Shown here piece after piece: positions 10,983-23,308 of a stretch of DNA of 64,000 bases; position 1 is the first letter of the stretch; every line of letters begins with the position of its first letter. The stretch covers positions 9,126,737-9,190,736 of the forward strand of contig JASKMD010000003.1 of assembly GCA_030144725.1 (NCBI GenBank). Direction: 5' to 3'. A program made the position numbers and the translations under genes. Source of the DNA: Haematococcus lacustris. Lineage: Eukaryota; Chlorophyta; Chlorophyceae; Chlamydomonadales; Haematococcaceae. The notes below the pieces were generated by a model. That model had not been told where the DNA came from. It worked only from the letters and a program-made list of their open reading frames with translations, and ran no database searches.

Positions 10983-13900
10983 ATGCAGCAAGCACTGCTA
11001 CTGCTTACGGCAGTATGGGGTCTGCTGCAGTGCGCTGCGTTCACGTGGCAGGACTGCGTCATAACCCAGCAGCTTACCCTTTGCGCGCTGGGGCCTGGCG
11101 AGACCTGGACGCCCACTCCGCGAAATGTGTCGGGAACGTTGACAATAAAAGGCAACCCCGGCATGCCCGCATCAACACTGGACCTCAGCCTGTTGGGCCG
11201 CAATTCGCTGGGGCCAGGCAGGTGCAGCAGGCGCCGACCACAGCTGGCTGAGCCTGTCTCCAGTCCCAATGTGTAAGGCACCTGGCAGCACCGCACTGAC
11301 ACCACTCTTTCCCTCACCTTGCAGCCAGCACTCTCGACCTTCAGGACCTCGCAGTGGTCACTGACATCGCTGTGCCCAGGGCCACCGCGCCGCTCAGCCA
11401 CCTTGTCCCCGTGAACCTGACGGGCCCAGGCACCCCCTCCATCACCTACACCAACGTCACCCTGCGCCTGCCCAGCTCCTGCACCTCCCTGGCCCAGTAC
11501 GCCAGCCTGCTGTGCAGAGGGACGGTCAACGCCAGCATGGTCATCAGCAGAGGGGGCGTGGGGTACCGCACCTGGGCCACTGCAGCCGTCAGCGCACGCA
11601 ACCTGAACCTCACATGCGGGCGTTCCCTCCCCCCCTCCTTCAACCTGATGTGCTCCAGCGCTCCGGTGGCTGGGCCCGAGGAGCTGCTGGCAGCACTGGC
11701 CGCTGCTGGAGGGATGGACGAGGGCACCACCAGCTTTGTTCACGTCCTCACCAACATCTCATTGCAGGTGCATGCCGTTTTGATTAATCCCATGCTGACA
11801 GCTGCGCACGGATGCTTAGGTGATGGTTTCCACTCTGCATCTCCTGACCCCCGCTGCCTAAGCCCTTGCTGGGCTAGGCGACAGACTGCCCACTGACCCT
11901 GGCCCCTGGCTGCAGGGCTATGTCCCAGCGGCAGCCAGGGAGTGCTCAGACGCAGGACGGTTGGCCAGCATCACCAACAGGCTGGTGGTGGCAGGTGAGT
12001 CAGCCCACATCCGACCTCCCCTACCCAGAGGTTAGGGTTAGGCTGCTGCTGGTAGATGGCTGACCTCCCTGCCTGTCCACAAGCACAGCTAGATCTACCG
12101 TGGACTCCTTGCTCTCAAACTCTTGCACAGTGGCCAGGCCTGGCAGTGCCAATGCTGGTGCACACTCACTAGGCTCGGTGCTGTGGCTGCAGGGGTGCCC
12201 ACGCCTGACAACCCACGGCCTGAGCTGGACTGGGCCGCGTAAGATCAATGGCTCAGGCTGAGGCAAGGAGATGCTGTATCTGTACTGAAGGTGGTTTGCT
12301 GTTTGGTTGCCTGCAGGTGGTGTGGCGTTGTTGGTGCGTATGATGCCAGCGCTAAAGTGTTGCTGAACAACCTGACACATGCCAACATGCCGATGGGAGA
12401 CATTGGCACCTTGCCCGGCTCGTTGTTCACAGCGCTCGGGTACATGGTACAGTTCTCAAGGTGAGGCTAAGGCAGCACCGCAAGCACACACAGCTATGCA
12501 GTTCAAAGGCCAGGCAGGGCTGGCTCAAGCATGGTCTGTTGCTCAAGCATGATATTTTGCTTGGTGGTGCACTTCTTCTTTGCGCGATGTTCTTTAAAAC
12601 GGCTGTGGCCTTTTTGGTTTTTGGTAACTTGGTTTTTCGTGGCTGACTTTCACGGAGCGATTAACATACAAAGCTCAGCACTCAGCACCATGCAACCAGC
12701 CTGCACCATTTATCGGCAACTTTGACCCATCATGGGTGGCAAGCACCATACATCACCTGGCATCTATGAATGAACCTTTTGTTTTGTTTGGCTGAATGGA
12801 CCTGGCCGGGTAGGCTAGCTGGACGACAGTTTTAGCACCGCATGATCCATGCGCAACATTGAATGGACCTAGTTGAACCCGGGTTTGAACCTGGGTTTAA
12901 ACCTGGGTTTGAGCCTTGGTTTGAGCCCTGGTTTAAACCTGGTTTTGAAACATGGGTATGAACCTGGGTCATGTAAGAAACACAATTCGTCTGCCATCTG
13001 GGCAATTGGAAACAAACACCAGTGACCACATGTGGCAACTGGTATCGTGATTGGCTGGCTGGCGGGAGGGTAAGGAGTACCAGGCCTGTGCAGGCCTGTG
13101 TTTAAATGGCAGGAACGCTGTTGGGCAGGGAGCTCGTAAGCTGGAGGTGCGGGACTGCACCCTGCTCATCCCCAGTGATGAGGTGAGCCCCCGGTTTCTC
13201 TTGCACACAACTCTTGCACACAACAATGATGTCACCACAAACAATGTGATTGCCTGGTGTGAGATAGGGTTGCTGCTACAGCCTATGGTGCGTCTGCTCC
13301 AGGATGACTGGCAGCAAGGGGAGAGGGCTGGTCTCTGGGTTTGCCACATGCCTTGCTGCATAAACATCTCCTGCACTCAATCTTACAATGTCCCCACAGA
13401 GCTTGTGTATAACCTAGGAGCTGTAGTGCCTGTGCCGTGCTGCTGTAGAGCCGTGCTGTAGAGACATCCATTCTCAGCAGCAGGTTGCAGCGCTCAGAGA
13501 TCAACAGCTGCAGGGAAGTAGCTCTGTCTTGAGGTGTACATCAGAGCATGTGTTTCATGCCAACATAGATCAGGTATTGGTGATCAGGTATTGGTGCCAA
13601 TATAGATCAGGTATTGGTGCCGGATGCTTGCTGCATGCAAACAGTTCGGATTACAGATAACACAGCCCCTGCCCTGTAGTAATAGTAGGGGAACAACTGT
13701 GCTGCTGTGACTTTGTCACAGGGAAGACTGCCAGACACCATTTCAAACCTTTGTCACAGGGAAGACTGCCAGACACCATTTCAAACCTTTGTCACAGGGA
13801 AGACTGCCAGCAGTGCTGCTGTGGGGCTTGGTGGATTTGACTGTATGTGTTAGTGCTGTTTTCTTATTGATTTGACTGTATGGGTATGGGGTTTGCAGTC

Positions 13901-16900
13901 ATCAAGGGGTGCGACCGAGCCTACCACAACTTGTTTGTAGTAGCTGAGTGAGATTACCCGCAGTCGAGCATGTTGCTCCTTGTTGAACAAGTTTTGTTTG
14001 GCTGTATGTCTTAGGGCTGTTTTGTTATTATGTTGGCTGGAGTTATGGATGCAGTGTGATATCGTGGGCGAGATGTTAGGGTTATGTTAGGGCCATGTTA
14101 GGGCTGCCTGGCTGCTGCCTGGCTTGCTGCCTGCCTGGCTGCACAGATAGTTTGGTGGGTCTGGCTGAGCCGGCGCTCCAGGCCATACGGATGGTGGATG
14201 CCACTGGAGTCCTTTCAGGTGAGGTGCGTCACGGTCTTGACTTGATGCCACAAGCCAGTGTTGAGCAAGCTGCAGTGAAAAACAAAAAGTCCCATCATGG
14301 GGTTTGAACCCAGGTCTGTAGCACAGCCTAAGAGACTTCTTGGCTATGGATGTGCGAGGTTGCCACAAACCCTTCTTGCCTTTCCTCTCCCAGCTTTCCC
14401 ACACCTCTGTCATGTTCTCAGCTATCTGGCCGGTGAGCTGACAGTCAGCAGCCCGTTTTTCCCTTGCCCAAGCCGCCCTGCTGCCACCTGCAGGCAAACT
14501 TCTCAGCATCACCCTTAGTCAAGGAGCTGCGGCCCTCCAGGTTCACCTTCAACTGGAGCAACGTGCAGCTGGTCAGTGTGGAGGCCCAGCCGCCCTCAGC
14601 CCCGCTGCTGGTGCACGACACAGGTGAAGGGGCCTGGGCTGCCATCACCACACAGATGTGACAGGTTAGGTGTGGCGATGTGTCACAGCCTCCCTGCCAG
14701 CCCATGCGCTCAGCTCTCGCAACAGCATTCTGTCCCTGCAGTTCCTTGCAGTGCAATTCTGATGTTGCTGCTCTGCCTTCCATGCTGGCAGCTGGCCCTA
14801 CTTACGCACTTGCACCTCATGCGCTTGATTGGTGCTGCCTGGCCTGGCCTGGCCTGATCTGCATTGCCGCATGGGCACAACAAGGCTTGCGGTGTTGAGA
14901 GAGTGAACTGTCTTGCACCTCCTTTGTCAGCCTTCAGCCTGCAGCCCCTACACAGGCACCCCTCTAATCCGTCACCCACCCTACACACTCCCAAGCTTGT
15001 AGGCGTGCCAATGAGGTCTGAGTGTGTCAACCCCTCAACCCAGCGAGCTGCCGGACAGCAATGCAGCCAGCACACGGGTAAGCTAGGGCTGTGCAGCCGC
15101 ATGGGACAAGGCAGTCTTCAGTGCCTGGGTGCAGGCCTGCTGCGCCTAAGAGGACTGAGGCCCAGCCCCTTTGAACTGACCAATGTGTGGGAGCTCCTGG
15201 CGTACCTGATGGGGGAGGAGCGGGAGCCCTCCTGGGAGTTGGCTCAAATCAGGAGCCGGGTGCGGCCCGTTATGATGGAAGAGATCACGGTGTCGGAGGT
15301 GGGTGCTTGCAAGCTGTTGTGGAGCTCTATAACAGTGATGCGCTGTGTAAAGTTGTCAATGCCAATGTAACTGTTGCCAATGTAAGCCGCGAAGTACCAT
15401 CTACTGTTGCCATTGTAAGTCGCGAGAGTGGTAGTTGCCAATGTAAGCAAAACAAACACACGCGCGCACGCACACGCACGCACGCATGCCCACCTGCAAG
15501 CAGCACTGTTTTATTAGCTTGGCTAGATGGTGCTACTCATCATCAGGCAGGCAGTGAACAGCTGCAAGCTGTGGAGGCTATTGCCTGCCAAGTGCGTCGA
15601 GTTTGACGGCGGACGCACACAAGGGTCTAGTGAGATGTCTCAGGCGTGAGGTAGATGGCGTGGCTGGACAGCTGCATAGGATAGTGGCTACAATTGCACA
15701 CCGGCTGTGGTAGTTGGCTTCTATCTGCAGGTACAGGGCCAAGCATTGCACTCAGGGGCGAGGGTCTTCAGGTCAGGAGGGTAGGGCACCTGCAGCATGG
15801 GTATAGGACTGCAGCAACAGCCTCCAGGATGTGTTGAAAGGCCAGCTAGGGCAATATCATAGGCAGCAGAGCAGAGCTCAACTGAACATGCTTGGGTTGG
15901 AGAGGGCTGCTGCATGTTGATGACCAGGTGCTTGGGTTGTGGAGTAAGCCCCCACTCAGCCATGGGAAACACAGCTTCAGCAACTTAGTCCCATCTCCAC
16001 CCTTGACAGCTACTGCCTAAGTTCCCAGAAGTGCTCCAAAGGCTGCATCAAAGCATTTGGCAGTAATGGTATCTCTGATTGGGATCATTAGTCATACTCA
16101 GGATTATATATACATACTTAGCAGTGATTTCTATTTCTTTCCTCGTAATGAAAAGGGATAGCTTTTGATTATAATTATATACATAGCAGTGATATCCCAC
16201 ACCACCGCTACTCGACCTTTGTAAACCTGCTCGACCTTTGGGCACCTTCCCACTACTACGTGCTGTCTGCAAAGCACAATGCACGACGCAAAACAGGTTG
16301 AGCAGCAGGTGGTCTCATACTATCCTCCTCCTCTTCATGACTCCACCATACCTTTACTGCCCTGTTCTGTATGCCTTGCCCCGCAGCCCCTCACTGGCCG
16401 TGTGGTGTTCACTGGGCACCCCGCCCTGCCTCAGACGCTGATGATGGACCTGGCCGCTGCCCCCTCCCTCCTAGCGCTGGATGGCCCTGACACCCAGCTC
16501 ACCCTCAGCAACCTGGTGCTGGCCAATGCCGCCCCCCTGCTGTCGAGCCTGACCTGCGGGGCGGTGGCCCAGCAGCAGGGCGTTGCCTGCACCCCCCCTG
16601 ACTCAGCACCTGGTGCAAGCAACACGTCCAGCCCTGAGGCAAGCAGCAGGGCCGTGTGGCGGGCCACTGGGCTGCCTGACCTGACCGCTGTGTCCCCCCT
16701 GCCGCCCCTCTGCACCCCTGAGCTGGCAGACGCCCTGGGTGGCCTCACCAGCCTGCTGTGGTTCTTTGCCACCCCCCGCACCAGCCCCTCTGATCAGCCA
16801 CCCCTGGCCAGTGCCCCCTTGGTGCTGGTGAACGTGACGCTGCTGCTGCCTGACCTGGAGCTGCGGGCCATCCGTGAGGTGGCTCAGGGCGGCAGCACCC

Positions 16901-19900
16901 GGGTGAACCTGCGGCCTGACACCCTGGACCTGCTGCGCGCCCAGCTGGCAGGACAGCAGGTGAGCCTGGCCAGGAGGGCGCTTCCTAGCTGGCTGACTGC
17001 CTAGCTGCCCGCTCTGCTGCTCTTGCTCAGTGTGCTTGGTGCTGCCTCTAGCCCTGACCAGACCAGCCGCTGCTGCTGCCACAGGTGCTGGCCGCTGCCT
17101 GGCCCCCTGGCGGTCTGACCTTCCCCTCCTTCTCCTGGTCAGTGTTGTTGCTACCCCCTCAACCTGGCACAGCCCTTAACTGTCATCACAACAATTGAAG
17201 AAGCGAACATGACAGTAGTAAACCTGCCCTATCTATACAGTCATTGATATAGAGATATGCAATGAATAGCCGACGAGTATATGGACAACTACGACACAAT
17301 GCGGGCATACGCTCTGGGGCGCAGCCGGAATGTGTATGGCCGCGGAGACGAGGACGAGTCAATCAGTTTCGCGTAATGCGCAAGGCCAACGGAGTTATTT
17401 GGTAAATCTGAGGTAGGTGGCCCGCCCGGTACCTCGTGGCCCGCCGAAATGTTCAGGACAACGGTCAACGACGGGTCAACTATGCGAACCTCTAGACCTC
17501 GTCCTGCTGCTACATCTTTACCGCAACGTTTGCATTGTCCATCCTCAAGTTATAAAGCCTGCTCGGAGCTCACCCGTGCACCTGTTAGTGCCAGCACCCC
17601 ACTCAGCTTTGCTGCCCTGACACCTTCACCCAGGTTCGGGCTCCGCGGCCTGGACGTCACTCTGGGCCCTTACACCCCCACCAACAGCTGGGGCCAGCCC
17701 TGGGTGCAAGCGAATGACAGCATCATGCAGCTGGGCATGCTTACTAGCCTGACCACCGTGGTCCAGCCTGATGGGCCCCTCCTGCTGCCGCTGGCCCTCC
17801 CGCCACCCCCTGCCCCTGAGCCAGACCCACCACCTCCAAGGCCTGAGTATCCGGCAGCAGACCAGCCTCACCCGGCCCCAGCTGGACAGCACAGCAGGCC
17901 CCCCACCCTAAGCCCTTCTCCTCATGACAGCAGCACAAGCCCCACAGCCCCTGCCCCATCTCCCAGCCCTAGCTTCAGCCTCAGTGCAGGCTCCCACAGC
18001 TTGAACACCTCCGTGGTTGGTGCAGCAGTGGGCGCAGCCACCGCCATCCTGCTGCTGTGCTGTGTGGCTGTCATGTGGCTGCGAGCCAGGACCGCTGCAT
18101 CACTCTCTGACCACAGTGCGGGACTGAGCGATGCTACAGACCCAACCAATATACCTTGGCCCGTTCCGCCACCAGCCTCCTCTGATCCCCTGCCTGGTGG
18201 GTGGAGCCACAGGCGCAGGAGGGTGGCCAGCAGCCACACCTCGTTGCTGCCTCAACGCAGTGCAGCTCAGGGGGCAGTCGGCCTTGTCCTGATGCCCAGT
18301 GCTGGTAAAATGGCAGTGTGCAATCCGCATGGCACCTCTGCACTAATCGCAGGAGGGAGGGGAGGGGAACCCAGTGAAGAGGGCTGCATTGAACAAGTCA
18401 CAGCAGGGACGCCAGGTGGCGCAGCCCACACCGCAGCTGCAGTGGAGGCTAAGAGCTCAGCCCTGCCAGCTGCTGCGCCAAGCGTCCACTGCTCCAGCCT
18501 GAGTGTGGTGTTGGGCCAAGCAGAGGTGGAGCAGGAGCTGAGGCTGGGGAGGCAGCTGGGGGCTGGCACCTTTGGCACAGTGTTCCAGGGCACCTGGCAG
18601 GGCATGCAGGTGAGGGGCCCTGCTGGACTGGATGCAACGCCTCTGCACTGGACATGCCACTTGGCACGCCTTGCTGCCAGCCTGTCTGCACTTCCACCCC
18701 TGGTCCATGGTCAGGAGCTGTGTGTGCAGGTCGCTGTGAAGCGGCTGGTGTTCTCTGGCCTGGCGGGCGATCTGCATATCACTGGCCAGCGGCAGCAGGT
18801 GCTGAGGGAGGCTGAGCTGAACACACGGCTGGCGCACCCGCACCTGGTGGCCACCTACGCCTACTACCTCACCACCCTGGACACCAGCAGCAGCAACAGC
18901 AGCAGACAGGCAAGTCCCATGCTGCCTGGATGGCCGAGCCAGGTGGGAGTCACAGTCATCCACTCCTGCTGCTGTCACCCATGGTGCTTGCTGACCCGCA
19001 GCCTATGCTTGCTGCCTGCTGCCCGCTGCCGCCCCCTGCAGGGTCAGGGTGTCACTGATCACGCTCTGTACCTGGTCAGTGAGCTGTGCGAGCATGGCAG
19101 CCTGCTACAAGCCATTGAGGCAGGAAAGTGCGTGGTGTGCAGCAGTGTTTGTTTTAGTTGCCCTCATGCCTGTTTTAGGGTGTGGAAGGCTAAGCTGCCA
19201 CATGTAGTGAGGCTGGGCTTGGCTGCATGTTTTGGCTGCATCTTGGCAGTTGAGGCTGCGCTAGACCCTGGACAGCAACCTGAGCATGAGCCACTCTGTG
19301 CTGCCCTGAGCGCCAGCTGCCTTGAACCGACAACTTGAGCAACTAGGAAACTCTGGGTTGCCCTGAGCGTTGCCTTTCAGCTTGCTGCCATGCTGTCTGT
19401 GCCTTCAAGGGCGTTGCATATAAGCGGCCTGGTCACTGGCCTCGTCACAGGTACCGTCCTTGGACTGTGTTGCAGCCGTGGCAAGGGGGGTGCTCATGAC
19501 CCTGCCATGGTGCCCTTGGCTTGAACCCTGGCTTGCTGCCTTGGTGTACACCGGCCCCTACACAGGCCCTGCCCTGCCCTGGGCTATGCGCCAGTGCTGT
19601 TAGGAACGCATTTTGTTTTCTGTGCTGGGTGTGGCTCTCCTTGCGCCTTGCCTGACACCAGTCTGCTGTTATAAGCATTAAGCTGTTATTTTTGATGAGG
19701 TGCCCAGTGGTCAGGGGGTTTGCCCCAGGAACGTGCCATCGGTGTGGGGTTTGCAGTCATCAAGGGTGCGACCGAGGCTACCACAACTTGTTGTAGTAGC
19801 TGAGTGAGATTACCCGCAGTCAAGCATGTTGCTCCGTTTTGAACAAGCTTTGTTTGGCTGCACAGCTTATTCATGTTGTTCCATGTTGCATGAGTATTGT

Positions 19901-22635
19901 TTGTCTGCACAGCTGATTCATCTGAAAAAGCAAACCCTGGCATGGTGATGGTTGGCTCATAGTAGATCATTGTCAGTGGACAGCAAACACAAACAGCCTG
20001 TCAGGCACAACTGTCATGCAGGAGGGGGACCCACAGCACCTCGTCCATCACTGGGGGTTACTACTAGGGACCACTACGTACGGCCAGTGTTCTGGCTGTG
20101 TGGAGTTATGTCCCCATGCACATGTTATGGGCACTTTCGACCTATATAATTGCCTGATGCCTGTCACAGGGCTATAGCTTGGAGTGGCATGACAGACATG
20201 CACTGATGTGAGCTGATGACAGCTCAAGAGGGGGAACACACTGCTGTGCCACAGCAGGAGGCTGCTGCTGGGCCTTGGGTGGGCGGTCTCGCAGCCGCTT
20301 GTAGCCAGGTCAGGGTACTAATTGCCCTTGGCTAGCAGCTTCAGCTGGTCTTGCCACCAGCACAGCTCCAGCAGCCGCCACCTGCTCTCCTCAATGCGCT
20401 GCATGTTCAGAGCTGCATTGCAGTCCCTGCCTACCCACTTGCCTGGCTGCAGAGCTGGTTCGGCCTTGAAAGCCTTGCCCTTGCCTTTGCCTTTACCCTT
20501 GGTGGGCTGGGTTGCCTGGGTGGCCCGGGAAACCGTTCAGCCTTGCTGCAGTTGCTGGCGGGGGAGCGCTGGGCCCAGGCTCTGGGGCTGCTGCCTGTGT
20601 TGCTGCATGGCTGCATGGGGCCCCAGACTCGCTGAGTGCAAGCATGCAACCATGACCAACAGCCCTGACACAAGGCTAGCCATTGCTGGCCATGATGCCG
20701 ACAGCCTTCCTTGGAGCCATGTACTTAATAATGTGCACCAGTGGTTAGCCCTCATGCCTGGTTCACATCTTAAACGGCTATGTCCTAGGTATGATCCCTC
20801 AAGCTGATAACTCGGCCCAACTTTGGCCCAAAGCTCAGGTCGAACAGTCAATGCAAAGTACGCAACAGGCCAGTTTGGTTAGGGACCAAGTCTTCTGCAC
20901 ACCTTCCTGCTCCTCACACAGTACCCTGCCCTCATCGGCATGGTGATGGTCATGGTTGGCTCATAGTGGGTCATTGTCAGTGGGCAGTGGTAATCCTGAC
21001 GGTGGATGCAGATTTTGGGACGCACAGCGCCAGATACCCCACATGGCCGAAGCCTTGGCTCTGCTGCGTGACGTTGCAATGGCCATGGTGAGGTGCTGAG
21101 GAGGCTGGCCCCTGCTAAGCTGAGTGGCCAGGATGCTAGGCTGAGTGACTTGGGTTGGCTGAATGGGTTGGGTTGGCTGAATGGGCTGACTGAACGAGTT
21201 GCCTGCATCCCTGCATCCCTGCATCAGCCTGCATCCCTGCACACTCCTGCTAGCATGCACCTTAAGCGAACGCTGGGTTTCAGTGGGACTCATGCAAGGT
21301 GCTCATCCTGCATGGTCCCCTACCTCGGCCTCATACAATTTGGGCCTGGTCTTGACCATGATACGCGACATAGCAGAGGCCATGGTAAGTTGCAAGGGGG
21401 CAGCTGCCTTATGTCACCAACCTTGGCATGGTGTCCCTGCCTCAACCCAGCTCACCTGCCCGCACCTACACCTGCCCTCACCCTTGTCGACCCTGGCTGC
21501 AGGCCTACCTCCACAGCTGCAACATCCTCCACAGGGTGGGTGGCCTCACCAAGGCCTGCACCTGGCACCATGCTTACGCCTAGGCCCTGTGCTGCCTGCA
21601 CCCCCTCCAGCCATGTCCTGGCAGCAGCGCCACCCAGGGTTGGTGACCAGCCGTGCCCACCTCAGCTCTCCCCTCGTGCTTGCTGGCCTGCCCACTCCCA
21701 TGCCTGCGTGGCTGCAGGACTTGAAGCCTGACAACGTGCTGCTGCAGACCACCCCTCAGGGCATGGTGGCCAAGGTGAGGGCCACAGCCCGCAAGAGGGA
21801 CTCAACAGCAACAGCAGCAGCATGTCAGACCAGCTTATGCAGTGCATGCTCCTGGTGTGCCGACCCCTGCTGCCAACCCACCCCCAGCAGCCTTCCTTTC
21901 TCCCAGGTGGCTGACCTGGGCCTGGGCGCCATCATGAGGGCAGGGCAGACACACCACAGCGGCGAACGTGTGGGCACACAGCTTTACATCGCGCCAGAGG
22001 TGCTGCAGGGCCGCACCAGCCCAGCTGGGGACGTGTACAGCTTTGGGGTGCTGGCCTGGGAGCTGCTGCACGGCTGCACCGCATGGGACCGCCTGCTGCA
22101 AATGTGGGTGGACTAACAAACTGCAACCACCAGGCAGCATCAGCCACTTGCGCAACCACCAGGCAGCATCAGCCACTTGCGCCACCTAACCCTATTGTGT
22201 GGCTGCCCATTGCCTGGTTTGACCCCTGGCAGCATTGTCAGTGGACTGCTGGTCTGAGGTGCCCAGTGGCCTGATCACGTCCTCCATGCGCCACAGATGT
22301 GCCCAGTGGACTCACGACTGTCCATGCACCGCTTGTGACCTGGCCTGACCTTGTCTCATCCCCCTCTGCTGCCTGCCCCTGCCTTGTCCCACAGCACCCA
22401 GGAGCCGCAGCACCTGCAGAGCCTGGCGCCCCACCCACGCCTGTTTGACCACGACTGGCGGCCCCAGCCCGACCCCGCTGCTGCAGCCCGGGCACAGCCT
22501 GTGGTGAAGGGCCTCAGGGACTTGGTGGACTGCTGCCTGCAGCGCCAGCCCAACACACGCCCCTCCTTCAAGGAACTGCTACACTGGCTGGCGTTGCTGC
22601 TGCAGCTGCACCAGCAAACCCTGGACGGCACATGA
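10983..22635 (+). CDS. Receptor-like TKL-type protein kinase, multi-exon
   Basis: Predicted surface receptor kinase. The start ATG at 10983 opens a signal peptide (MQQALLLLTAVWGLLQCAAF). The ectodomain is encoded by exons near 11325-11767, 11916-11995, 12317-12461, 13083-13183, 14150-14216, 14490-14621, 15133-15297, 16385-16960 and 17084-17140. It carries several N-glycosylation sequons (NVS, NLT, NVT, NAS) and no domain I can name. The exon 17633-18608 encodes a Pro-rich linker, a membrane helix (VVGAAVGAATAILLLCCVAVMW) and the glycine loop LGAGTFGTVF. Next come VAVKRL (catalytic Lys), LREAELNTRLAHPHLV (alpha-C Glu) and LYLVSELCEHGSLL (hinge). The catalytic loop is split as AYLHSCNILHR / DLKPDNVLLQ. 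VADLGLGA has Leu where DFG has Phe. APEVL, GDVYSFGVLAWELL and RPSF follow, with stop 22633-22635. An intron at 19.1-21.0 kb holds mobile debris. Signalling partners are unknown. Confidence 0.82.
12861..12970. repeat. 12-13-base tandem repeat in a kinase intron
   Basis: About eight diverged copies of GGGTTTGAACCT. The unit resembles a tRNA B-box sequence (GGTTCAAACC on the other strand), so it may be an expanded SINE piece. Confidence 0.8.
13560..13815. repeat. Short tandem repeats in a kinase intron
   Basis: Copies of ATAGATCAGGTATTGGTG lie at about 13566-13622. A roughly 38-base unit containing TTTGTCACAGGGAAGACTG is repeated two to three times at about 13710-13812. Both are non-coding. Confidence 0.8.
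13888..14006 (+). repeat. Dispersed 120-base repeat, copy 1
   Basis: GGGGTTTGCAGTCATCAAGG through GTAGTAGCTGAGTGAGATTA to TTTTGTTTGGCTG. A near-identical direct copy lies at 19746-19862. Both are in introns of the same kinase gene, suggesting an interspersed element or an internal duplication. Confidence 0.8.
14275..14365 (-). mobile_element. tRNA-derived SINE fragment in a kinase intron
   Basis: On the minus strand an A-box-like TAGCCAAGAAG (14336-14346) is followed by a B-box GGTTCAAACCC (14300-14310). No acceptor stem or CCA end is seen, so it is read as a SINE head. Confidence 0.55.
19746..19862 (+). repeat. Dispersed 120-base repeat, copy 2
   Basis: Direct repeat of 13888-14006 with only a few substitutions and small indels. 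Confidence 0.8.
20127..20545 (-). pseudogene. Fanzor/TnpB-like C-terminal fragment, copy A
   Basis: On the minus strand the translation reads QPGKW, then GRDCNAALNMQRIEESRW, LLELCWWQDQLK and, after a break, [20 protein letters not shown]. The RDCNAALN segment matches the RuvC-III block (DRDxNAAxN) of TnpB and eukaryotic Fanzor RNA-guided nucleases. The first Asp of the usual VDRD is Gly here. A stop (TAG, complement of 20318-20320) and a frameshift follow AKGN, so the copy is dead. The upstream RuvC-I, RuvC-II and zinc-finger parts are missing. A non-coding block with a perfect stem-loop (20210-20225) follows the coding end. It lies inside an intron of the receptor kinase. The family assignment rests on the motif by eye. 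Confidence 0.6.
20727..20810 (+). mobile_element. Possible tRNA-like SINE head
   Basis: GCACCAGTGGTTAGCCC resembles a tRNA D-arm/A-box. GGTATGATCCC about 50 bases later is a degenerate B-box. This is weaker than the other two cases. Confidence 0.3.
21012..21087 (+). other. Kinase exon encoding FWDAQRQIPHMAEA / LLRDVAMAM
   Basis: This 76-base exon has a GCAG acceptor and a GTGAGG donor. It joins in phase with EAGK before it and AYLHSC after it. It is the same length as the corresponding exon of the inverted kinase copy (63554-63629). A decayed second version, LGLVLTMIRDIAEAM, lies at 21309-21384 with a good donor but no matching acceptor. Confidence 0.7.
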
Positions 22636-22639
22636 CACA

Positions 22640-23300
22640 ACTGCCGTGTGTGTATTCCACCTACTGTGTCAGTGCCTTGTTTGTGATCCTGTATGTGCAC
22701 ATTTGTGATCTTGCATGCATTATGTTTGCACTGAGCGTGCCAAGCCAGTGCACGCCAGATGCGTACACCAATGATCTTACACAGTCAGGCAGGCCAACCA
22801 GCGGCAAGGCAGCCCATCCACGGCCCTGTTAGTGCGTCACAGGTATGTTTGTGCCAAACACATTGCCACTGGCACATGAGGTCAACCCGTTATGAGATTA
22901 AGTCAAATGCTTTATGGGACAAAGTGCTGTTGTGAAGCTGCATGTCTGCCATGATGACAAGTTGCTGTTCAGAATGCTAGTTGCAATGAGATGAGATCAG
23001 GAGGATGTGGTTTAAGAGTGTGACAAGACCCGTTGGGAGATATCGGTCCTTGGCCAGCCCCCTTGCACCCCTCCTCCTGTCCCTCATCGCCTCGCCCCTG
23101 CCAGGGATGTCCCATGGCTGTTCTGTGGGCGAACACCGTCTTGGTGCGATTTTAGACAGGCGCAGGAGCCTGGCAGCGAGGCGCAACTATGTCCCGACCT
23201 CGTTGTACTGCCTCGGACACACAATGAGCATATCGGGCGTGTGTAAACATGTGTGTGGCAAACATGAAAATCCTTAGTATGTGTTCCTGCTTCGCGTCGC
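22640..23300. other. Intergenic, no feature seen
   Basis: 3-prime flank of the kinase gene. It holds only short open frames and no element I recognise. Confidence 0.6.
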
Positions 23301-23308
23301 TATTGTTT

